From Chlamydiota bacterium (GTDB lineage Bacteria > Chlamydiota > Chlamydiia > Chlamydiales > JAJFMI01): a stretch of 22,328 nucleotides of DNA. How positions within the stretch are numbered: position 1 is the first letter of the stretch; each line of letters opens with the position of its first letter. Below are positions 13,048 to 19,156 of the stretch, in pieces. A program made the translations under genes and the position numbers. The DNA is taken from NCBI GenBank assembly GCA_021772235.1, contig JAJFMI010000138.1:1-22328 (forward strand). The letters run 5' to 3'. The notes beneath the pieces are model-generated. The model worked only from the letters and a program-made list of their open reading frames with translations. It searched no databases and was not told the origin of the DNA.

Positions 13048-13090
13048 GTGTCTAGTCCCATAAATTCCTTACCTAAAACAATGAGAAATT
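13048..13090 (+). repeat. truncated, degenerate left end of a second palindromic element
   Basis: GTGTCTAGTCCCATAAATTC and the following CTTACCTAAAACAATGAGAA resemble the left 40 bp of the element at 12886 (GTGTCTAGTCTATAAAGTTC, TTTACCGAAAACAACGCGAA). It starts 3 nt after the right end of that element, so the two form an end-to-end junction CTAGACACT-A-AGTGTCTAG. No right end is found. From here to the next gene at 13308 the DNA is AT-rich; I see only the Shine-Dalgarno of that gene (AAGGA, 13295-13299). Confidence 0.75.
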
Positions 13091-13307
13091 CACCATGCGT
13101 ATGCATCAGTGAGGGGCTGTCAAACACAATTTACTAAGAGTAATAGAAGGAATTCTTATTCCAAGCATTCTTCTTATCCGATTTATAACTAAATGAATTA
13201 TATACGATGCATTTACTTAAAAAAACAAGAGAATACAAATATTAGTTATGAATTAAATACGAAATTGTTTAATGTGTTGATAAGTTGTTAAAAAAAGGAT
13301 TTCAAGA

Positions 13308-13703
13308 ATGGACGGGCGGGACAAGTCTCAACCAGAAGCGGACGATAAAAAATATGTATACCTTGCAATTCGGTTACCTCCGAACCTTACGGAAAAGTTA
13401 GAAAACACGCTAAAACACTTTAGTGATACCACTTCAAAAAATCATACGAAACAGAGCTTTATCTATTCAGCAATCACTGAAAAATTCGATAAAGAGCAGT
13501 TAAATATTTCAATTGGTGCAAGGCCGAGAAGAGAAGGTAAGCAAGTTCGGTTAAAGATCGAGAAGATAGTAGTGGATAAACTAGATCAACATTTGAGTGA
13601 ACTGAAAAAGTGGGAAAAAAATCCTGGATCTAGAAATTTATGGCTGATTAGCGCGATAGAAGATAAATTAAATCAGAATATTACAGAAACGGTAGAAGTT
13701 TAA
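13308..13703 (+). CDS. tandem ribbon-helix-helix-like protein, probable DNA-binding regulator
   Basis: The 131-aa protein consists of two copies of one ~46-residue unit, offset by 61 residues: residues 17-64 (VYLAIRLPPNLTEKLENTLK, then KQSFIYSAITEKFDKE) and 79-123 (VRLKIEKIVVDKLDQHLSEL, then RNLWLISAIEDKLNQN). Each unit reads as strand, helix, loop, helix, the ribbon-helix-helix pattern, which normally needs two chains. Here one chain may form a pseudo-dimer. The linker (ARPRREGK) is basic. AAGGA at 13295-13299 is 8 nt before ATG 13308. It is followed after 3 nt by the DsbB-like gene, so the two should share an mRNA. No target site can be named. Fold assignment is from pattern only. Confidence 0.7.
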   Translation: MDGRDKSQPEADDKKYVYLAIRLPPNLTEKLENTLKHFSDTTSKNHTKQSFIYSAITEKFDKEQLNISIGARPRREGKQVRLKIEKIVVDKLDQHLSELKKWEKNPGSRNLWLISAIEDKLNQNITETVEV

Positions 13704-13706
13704 TTT

Positions 13707-14186
13707 ATGTATAGTAAAGCATTAAGATATGCAGATTTGATGTTTCTTATAGTGATCTTTATTTCCATGCATTCTCTCATAGCCTCATTGGTTGCGCAAA
13801 CAAAAGGATTTTTTCCATGCCTCTTATGTGAAATTCAAAGAGCTGTGTTTTTGCTCATTTTTTCTTTCTCAATTTCAGGAGTATTTTCTCCTGGTAAAAA
13901 CCGGTTTCTTATTCTTACAGAAGCTTTTTCTGGGGTTTTAATTTGCGTCTCAATCATTCATATTGCAGCACTTTATTCTCTTATGCCTGACTCTTGTAAA
14001 TGGTTTGCAACAAAAAGAATCAGTGAAATGGATGTATCTGTTGCCAGTTGCTCTGAAAAATCTTGGGAACCATTTGGGATACCTGCACAAGTAGGCAGTT
14101 GTATAATAGGCATCGGATTATTTATAGGTATTCGTTTAGCGCGAAAAAGATTGTTACATTCATCTGGTGAAGATACAGCTAGCTAA
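13707..14186 (+). CDS. dsbB: DsbB-like disulfide bond formation protein
   Basis: The 159-aa inner-membrane protein has four hydrophobic segments and the DsbB signature FPCLLCEIQR, with redox cysteines Cys38 and Cys41 at the end of the first membrane segment. Periplasmic loop two carries Cys97 and Cys115, positions equivalent to the second cysteine pair of E. coli DsbB. All four catalytic cysteines are therefore present; the protein should reoxidise a DsbA-like oxidase and pass electrons to quinone. No dsbA lies in the window. Disulfide formation matters for chlamydial outer-membrane proteins, which are heavily cross-linked. The gene lies 3 nt after the tandem ribbon-helix-helix gene. Its stop codon TAA falls inside a fragment of the palindromic repeat, so the original C-terminus may have been altered. 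Confidence 0.88.
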   Translation: MYSKALRYADLMFLIVIFISMHSLIASLVAQTKGFFPCLLCEIQRAVFLLIFSFSISGVFSPGKNRFLILTEAFSGVLICVSIIHIAALYSLMPDSCKWFATKRISEMDVSVASCSEKSWEPFGIPAQVGSCIIGIGLFIGIRLARKRLLHSSGEDTAS

Positions 14187-14206
14187 AACGGTGCCAAATC
14201 CACGGA
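14183..14206 (+). repeat. fragment of the palindromic element at the end of dsbB
   Basis: CTAAAACGGTGCCAAATCCA and the next bases CGG match the inner arm of the relE copy (CTAAAACGGCGCCAAATCCA at 10705) with a single difference. No element end or second arm is present. The dsbB stop codon (14184-14186) is made of the fragment's own bases. Confidence 0.75.
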
Positions 14207-14215
14207 ATAAATGCT

Positions 14216-14590
14216 TTAATCTTCGCGATATTCGTCAATTTCGATTTCGATATTGAGGTCTTCTTCCCGCTCTTCTTCTGTTTCACCGCGCGAGTCTAGG
14301 AATTCTCGAAAAAGAATATAGACAGCACCGATGGCAAAGAGAATCGGGAGAAGGAGATTCCAAGCAACTTGAACCGTAGTCGTAATATAGACGCCAACAA
14401 AAAGGGCGAGGGTTACGACCATGTCGTGAAAGCGGCCGTTGAGATATTGGCGGATGGCCAAGGGAATTCCCACAACAAGCATGATGTTGGGCCACCAGAT
14501 GCCTGTATAAAAAATATAGGCAAGGCCTAGCAGAAATAGAGCTGTGGAGATGCTGCTTGCGCGTCTTTTTGATGTGATGGGTTTACTCAT
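14216..14590 (-). CDS. small membrane protein of unknown function, acidic tail
   Basis: The 124-aa product has about four hydrophobic segments in residues 15-95 (STALFLLGLAYIFYTGIWWP, IMLVVGIPLAI, MVVTLALFVGVYITTTVQVA, LLLPILFAIGAVYILF) and ends in a very acidic cytosolic tail (ETEEEREEDLNIEIEIDEYR). I do not recognise the family. The ATG overlaps the stop of the preceding asparagine-synthetase-like gene as ATGA, making it the last gene of the ruvB-spoIID operon, and suggesting coupled translation. It is convergent with dsbB, with 29 bp between the two stops. Confidence 0.8.
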   Translation of the reverse strand: MSKPITSKRRASSISTALFLLGLAYIFYTGIWWPNIMLVVGIPLAIRQYLNGRFHDMVVTLALFVGVYITTTVQVAWNLLLPILFAIGAVYILFREFLDSRGETEEEREEDLNIEIEIDEYRED

Positions 14591-16191
14591 TTTAAGAATT
14601 CCTCAAGTGATGTTTTAGGCGCTACTGCGCTTACGTCATTTTCTACAAATAGCCGGAACCAAACTTCTAATATTAGCAGGGACCAGAGAGTTCGAAGATG
14701 CCCGATTTTATGCAACTCGTGTTCTAGTGCTTTTGGATCGATCAGCCCATTGTCTACAAGTACGCCTTTTTTAAGGAGCGAAAAGAGGTGTTTGGCTGTC
14801 TGTGGATCGTAAAGGGTGGTTTTGGCAAAAAGGGGCTGTTTGTATACAGGCGTCAGGGGGCGTTTGATGTAGTTGGAGAGAATGTTTTCAGGTGCATGGG
14901 CGAATGTGGCAAGTGCATTACGATCAAGAAACGGTGTAATAAGGTTGATGTCTGTTGCTTTGGATATGCGATCAAAAAGGGTGGAGTAGTGGCCGACAAA
15001 GCTCATTTTTTGATGGAGATAGAGAAGAGAGGAGAGGCTTGGACCCATTTTTTCAAAGGGCGGAAAACAGTGATAGAGTATTTCAGGATCTGAGGGAGGA
15101 AGAAGGTTGTTTGTCAGGTAAGGAATTTGATTGGGATCAAGTACAAATTGTTGTTTGAGATATTTTGAATGCCAGGGATGTGTTGCTAAGGAGCGCAATG
15201 CAGAGGTGTATGTTTCATTGCGCATGTAGTTTAGAGGTGGAGTGACAAGAAGTTTGTGGGCGCATTTGCGGTAGAGTTTGCGTAGGTGCATGAGAGGAAC
15301 TTGCGGGACGCGAACATGTCGCTCGAGCCAAAGTGGCGATCCGGCTGCAAGGAGGAGGTTTTCTTTTCCTTGGGCTTTTGCTTCTTCTAAGGCACGGGTA
15401 AAGCTAATGAATTTTGGTGAGGCGAGGGGCTCATCCAAGTACCAGATTAATTCGGGAAGGCGTTTGCACCCTTCAGCAAAATCTATGGGCGGAATTTCTA
15501 TTTCAGGCGCATCTCCAAAATAGTGCTCTTTTTCTTGTCTTTCAAAGCTTAGGGTAAAGGAGTTTTGTCTGTCGGCTTGTTGCAAAAGAGTTTGGATTTG
15601 ATTGTCGTAGCTTTCTCGAGAAAAATGCGGATCTTTATTTTGCAAGTCATGGCTGTAAGCGGTAAATGCGCGCGTAATGATCTCACGTTCGCGTGTAAGC
15701 TTTAATGTGTGGCCAGAGCGGATTTTATGGATGTCTTTGAGGAGAGTTTTATCTAAAGGGATATAGCCGAAGGAGAGAAAATGGGAGAGACCTTCTAAAT
15801 CGGGAATGCGTCCGAAGATATTGGCGGAGAGGAGGCTTTTCATCTCGCTTGCAAAAACAAAAAGTCCATCGCGCTGCGCCCAGTAAAGCGGGCAGCGGCC
15901 TAACAGATCTCGTCCTAAGCGTAATTCACGACTTTCTGAATTGTAGTGGGCAAATGCGAAGGGGCCGTTTGCTTGATCGGGAGATTCACCGGGTGTAAAC
16001 TCCCCATCTATCAGCCATTTCTCTTTTTCACTTCCATCGATTTGCATGCCGTAGGCGCCAAGATAAACGCCATCAGATTTCCATGTGGAAAGAGGCCCTT
16101 TACCGCGATAGGAGAGTGGTTTGACCATACGCTCAAATGCAAGGGAGTAATCATCTCCCTTGTCTTCAATTATCCCGCAAATTCCTGCCAT
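14587..16191 (-). CDS. asparagine synthetase-like protein lacking catalytic residues
   Basis: The 534-aa protein aligns by eye to glutamine-dependent asparagine synthetase: an Ntn-hydrolase-like N-terminal domain (RDLLGRCPLYWAQRDGLFVF, ASEMKSLL, then FGYIPLDKTLLKDIHKI) and a synthetase-like domain (LPELIWYLDEPLASPKFISF). Key residues are missing. The nucleophile Cys2 of MCGI is alanine (MAGICG; a cysteine sits at position 5). The ATP pyrophosphatase loop SGGxDS is absent: the chain passes from TLLQQADRQ straight to NSFTLSFERQE. The GEGADELFGGY-like segment reads LLAAGSPLWLERH. It should therefore neither hydrolyse glutamine nor adenylate aspartate. The frame is open over its full length, so it is a maintained pseudoenzyme rather than a decayed gene. 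It overlaps spoIID by one nucleotide (TAATG) and the next gene by four. Confidence 0.85.
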   Translation of the reverse strand: MAGICGIIEDKGDDYSLAFERMVKPLSYRGKGPLSTWKSDGVYLGAYGMQIDGSEKEKWLIDGEFTPGESPDQANGPFAFAHYNSESRELRLGRDLLGRCPLYWAQRDGLFVFASEMKSLLSANIFGRIPDLEGLSHFLSFGYIPLDKTLLKDIHKIRSGHTLKLTREREIITRAFTAYSHDLQNKDPHFSRESYDNQIQTLLQQADRQNSFTLSFERQEKEHYFGDAPEIEIPPIDFAEGCKRLPELIWYLDEPLASPKFISFTRALEEAKAQGKENLLLAAGSPLWLERHVRVPQVPLMHLRKLYRKCAHKLLVTPPLNYMRNETYTSALRSLATHPWHSKYLKQQFVLDPNQIPYLTNNLLPPSDPEILYHCFPPFEKMGPSLSSLLYLHQKMSFVGHYSTLFDRISKATDINLITPFLDRNALATFAHAPENILSNYIKRPLTPVYKQPLFAKTTLYDPQTAKHLFSLLKKGVLVDNGLIDPKALEHELHKIGHLRTLWSLLILEVWFRLFVENDVSAVAPKTSLEEFLK

Positions 16192-17372
16192 TATTCGATC
16201 AAAAGAGGAGTTTTTATAGAGCGTCCGAGTTCATCGAAACTACGCACTTTTTCCAGCTGTGTTTCAGGGAAAAATTGCGATAGGATTCTCGGCGCTAAAG
16301 CATTTTTTTGTGCATATTCCTGTGCGGAAAAGAGACAGAGACCAACGCCCAACCCTCTTCCATATCCTTCGAAAAGGATCTGGTTTTTATCTACACGTAT
16401 GGAAAAATCATTGCTGACAAGACGCTCTTTTCCAACTGCTTCTTGCAATTCGAAAAAGTTTAAGTCGTTGACGTGTGTCCCGTCTGTAATGCGCATTGCG
16501 TAAACTTTTGCCGAGAGTTCGTCTTGGAAGAGTTTAATATCGGAAATGCGATTGGTCTTCACAATTCCGGCAAGCTCTTCTTTTCCGATAGAAAAACACC
16601 AGGTAGAATCATTACGAATGCGTTCTGCAACGGGTACTTTTACCCCAGATGGAGCTCTTTCGTTTTTGCGATAAACAGCAGCAAAATTAGCTGTGCGTCC
16701 AGCGCAATTCTCGTTCCAAGTAGCAGGAAAGGGACGATTTTTATAGAGCATGATGAGGTGACGTGTGCCATTTACAGCGCGGTCAATTTCTTTGTCGAGC
16801 ATCATTACGCCTTGCCCTCGATAGCCTACTTTATGCGCTTCTACATCCCAGTAATTTTTTTCTCCCTTCATTCCTAAATGGTAAGCGTTAGTCCGCGCGA
16901 TAATAGTGAGCGCGTCTACAACTTCATGGTGCAGATTTTCTGGGAAGGCCCCGATGAGTGTAGATTTGAGATAGCTTTCTACATCGACTTCATTGACAAG
17001 GTAGAGTTTGTCTTCGATAAGGTAGGCATTTAAACAGCCGCGGTATTCAATGCCGTTAACAACAAGTGTCGCATCGCTTTTTGTTGGTACAATGCGAATT
17101 TGATGGATGCGATCGTAATTTTCGCCCCACTTAATACCATTTGCAATCGACTGTAGATAGAAGCGTTTGCGAAAAAAACGTGTTTTAAGCTGACGGCCAT
17201 CCATTGGGTTAAAGATTTTATGCGGTCCTTTTACCTCAACAACGGTACCTTTGATTCCTTTTTCCAGCAGGACTTTTATTGTTGCTGGTTTATCTGTATC
17301 AAATTCTGAAAGGGGAGCACCAAAACTAAAAAGCATGATTGGTGCGAAAATAAATAAGAGCTTTTTTAACAT
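16191..17372 (-). CDS. spoIID: SpoIID/LytB-domain protein, septal peptidoglycan lytic transglycosylase
   Basis: The 393-aa protein has a signal peptide (MLKKLLFIFAPIMLFSFG) and a SpoIID domain: YRGCLNAYLIEDKLYLVNEV, DVESYLKSTLIGAFPENLHH (the conserved ESYL..V.P.E region with the candidate catalytic glutamate), DALTIIARTNAYHLG, and HKVGYRGQGVMMLDKEIDRA with ENCAGRTANF, which matches the family's YRG....RAV....SCGGRT pattern. SpoIID cleaves glycan strands stripped of stem peptides. In Chlamydiae a homologue is known to act at the division septum, where peptidoglycan is confined to a ring. It overlaps ruvB by 7 nt and the asparagine-synthetase-like gene by 1 nt, so all are translated from one mRNA. 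Confidence 0.88.
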   Translation of the reverse strand: MLKKLLFIFAPIMLFSFGAPLSEFDTDKPATIKVLLEKGIKGTVVEVKGPHKIFNPMDGRQLKTRFFRKRFYLQSIANGIKWGENYDRIHQIRIVPTKSDATLVVNGIEYRGCLNAYLIEDKLYLVNEVDVESYLKSTLIGAFPENLHHEVVDALTIIARTNAYHLGMKGEKNYWDVEAHKVGYRGQGVMMLDKEIDRAVNGTRHLIMLYKNRPFPATWNENCAGRTANFAAVYRKNERAPSGVKVPVAERIRNDSTWCFSIGKEELAGIVKTNRISDIKLFQDELSAKVYAMRITDGTHVNDLNFFELQEAVGKERLVSNDFSIRVDKNQILFEGYGRGLGVGLCLFSAQEYAQKNALAPRILSQFFPETQLEKVRSFDELGRSIKTPLLIE

Positions 17373-18337
17373 GTTCCCTCGATGTGTTTTTTTGCTAAGT
17401 TTGTGGTTTCTCTTCCGCGAGGCGTTCTTTTCAATAGCCCTTGCATGATGAGAAACGGTTCATAAACTTCTTCAATTGTGGAAGGCTCCTCTCCTAGCGC
17501 CGCCCCCAGGGTTTTTAATCCGACTGGGCCTCCATCATGATGGTCCAAAATGAGTTGAAGAATTTTTTTATCCATCTCGCCTAACCCTAGCGGATCTACC
17601 TTAATCATCTCAAGTGCTGTTTTTGTTAGGGCAAGGTCAATAGATGAATTATTATGAATTTGCGCATAATCGCGTACCCAGCGTAGCAGATTATTTGCAA
17701 TGCGTGGCGTGCCGCGTGCGCGCATGCTGATCTCTTTGGCAGATAAAGGGTCAATCGAGCACTTCAATACTTTTGCAGTACGTAAAACAATCTGGGTAAG
17801 TGTCGGTTCCTCGTAAAAATCGAGACGAATTGCATGCTCAAAGCGCGAGCGCATTGGCGAACTCAAAAGGCCCAAGCGTGTTGTGGCTCCAATTAATGTA
17901 AAAGGCGCTAACGTCAATTGAACAGAGCGGGCGTTGGGTCCAGAATCGAGCATGAGATCAAGTTTGTAATCTTCAATAGCAGGATAGAGATACTCCTCGA
18001 TAACAGTAGAAAGTCGATGAATCTCATCAATAAAGAGCACGTCACCCTCTTCCAAAGAAGTTAATATTCCGGCAAGATCGCCTGCTTTTTCAATCGCTGG
18101 CCCTGAAGTAGAGACAAAGCCACTACCCATCTCATGAGCGCAAATTTTGGCAAGTGTTGTTTTTCCCAATCCGGGTGGTCCATAAAAAAGAGTGTGCGCT
18201 AAGGATTCTCCACGCTGTTTTGCTGCACCAATCGAAACCTGCAAACGTTTGTGCACATGCTCTTGCCCTAAGAAATCGTTTAAAGAACCGGGACGAATTT
18301 TGTTTTCAAAATTACTGTCAGTTTTAGGAAGAGTCAT
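17366..18337 (-). CDS. ruvB: Holliday junction branch migration ATPase RuvB
   Basis: RuvB is the hexameric AAA+ motor that drives branch migration with RuvA during recombination repair. The 323-aa sequence has Walker A GPPGLGKT at residues 53-60, Walker B VLFIDEIHRL, sensor 1 LIGATTRLGLLSSPMRSRF, and a C-terminal winged helix (DHHDGGPVGLKTLGAALGEE, ending near KRTPRGRETT). It is slightly shorter at the N-terminus than the usual ~335 aa. Start ATG 18337 is close to AAGGAG, only one base away, which is unusually tight for a ribosome binding site. It is divergent from dcd across 60 bp and heads the operon that continues into spoIID. Confidence 0.96.
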   Translation of the reverse strand: MTLPKTDSNFENKIRPGSLNDFLGQEHVHKRLQVSIGAAKQRGESLAHTLFYGPPGLGKTTLAKICAHEMGSGFVSTSGPAIEKAGDLAGILTSLEEGDVLFIDEIHRLSTVIEEYLYPAIEDYKLDLMLDSGPNARSVQLTLAPFTLIGATTRLGLLSSPMRSRFEHAIRLDFYEEPTLTQIVLRTAKVLKCSIDPLSAKEISMRARGTPRIANNLLRWVRDYAQIHNNSSIDLALTKTALEMIKVDPLGLGEMDKKILQLILDHHDGGPVGLKTLGAALGEEPSTIEEVYEPFLIMQGLLKRTPRGRETTNLAKKHIEGTC

Positions 18338-18397
18338 ACTCCTTATGCTAGCGCAAAAACCGCTTAAGTACTACCCTAAAAAAAACGGAGTATTTTT

Positions 18398-18964
18398 ATG
18401 AGCGTACAACCTGATAGTTGGATTAGAAAAAAGGCAATAGAGGATAAAATGATTGAGCCTTTCGTTGATCGTGCAGTACGAGATCACGATGGAGAAAAAG
18501 TCATTAGTTACGGCCTCTCTAGTTATGGATATGATTTACGCGTTTCAAACAAATTCATGGTTTTTACAAATGTGCATAATTCAATTGTAGATCCGAAAGA
18601 TTTTCGCGATGACTCTTTTGTTCATATGGAAACAGAAGTCTGTGTCGTCCCTCCCAATTCTTTTGCTCTTGCACATAGTGTGGAATATTTTCGCATCCCG
18701 CGCAATGTGCTCACGATGTGCATAGGAAAGTCGACCTATGCGCGCTGCGGGATTATTGTAAATGTAACGCCTTTTGAACCAGAATGGGAAGGGTATGTCA
18801 CTCTCGAAATTTCAAACACGACGCCTCTTCCTGCCAAAATTTATGCAGGGGAAGGACTAGCGCAGATCGTCTTCCTTGAAGCCGCAACAGAATGTGAAAC
18901 GTCATATAAAGATCGTGGTGGAAAATACATGGGTCAGGTTGGAATTACTGTGCCTAAGATGTAG
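18398..18964 (+). CDS. dcd: dCTP deaminase
   Basis: The enzyme converts dCTP to dUTP, feeding dTMP synthesis through dUTPase. The 188-aa protein has the family core: SSYGYDLRVSNKF, the nucleotide-binding IGKSTYARCGIIVNVTPFEP with the catalytic-glutamate segment EPEWEGYVTLEISN, and the C-terminal lid GGKYMGQVGI. The length is close to the ~190 aa of bacterial trimeric Dcd. GGAG at 18387-18390 lies 7 nt before ATG 18398, one of the clearer ribosome binding sites here. It is divergent from ruvB, an adjacency I recall from C. trachomatis. The 190 bp after its stop holds a T-rich stretch with only a weak stem, so I do not call a terminator. Confidence 0.96.
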   Translation: MSVQPDSWIRKKAIEDKMIEPFVDRAVRDHDGEKVISYGLSSYGYDLRVSNKFMVFTNVHNSIVDPKDFRDDSFVHMETEVCVVPPNSFALAHSVEYFRIPRNVLTMCIGKSTYARCGIIVNVTPFEPEWEGYVTLEISNTTPLPAKIYAGEGLAQIVFLEAATECETSYKDRGGKYMGQVGITVPKM

Positions 18965-19060
18965 AAAACGTTAAGGCAAACTTAGCTCTTTTTTTTCTGT
19001 TTTTCATAGGTGATGGTCCTGCTTAGTTCTTCTGCGAGCCTAATCAACGAAAGCTGTTTT

Positions 19061-19084
19061 ATGAACCTATCCGGATAGGTTCAT
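19061..19084. promoter_or_regulatory. perfect 24-bp palindrome upstream of the histidine kinase gene
   Basis: ATGAACCTATCC is followed directly by its exact reverse complement GGATAGGTTCAT. There is no spacer and no T-run afterwards, so it looks more like a binding site for a dimeric protein than a terminator. It lies 72 nt before the earliest kinase start codon. No regulator is assigned. Confidence 0.55.
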
Positions 19085-19156
19085 GGATTTGAATGGCCAT
19101 GACAGGAAATAGTTGAAAAGATGTTGATTTAAATTTAGTTGACTATCTGTTAATTA

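Noticed and set aside
18961..19000. T-rich stretch after dcd as a rho-independent terminator.
   Set aside because: The preceding stem is at most four or five weak pairs.
19061..19084. Palindrome as a terminator for dcd.
   Set aside because: No T-run follows on either strand and there is essentially no loop.
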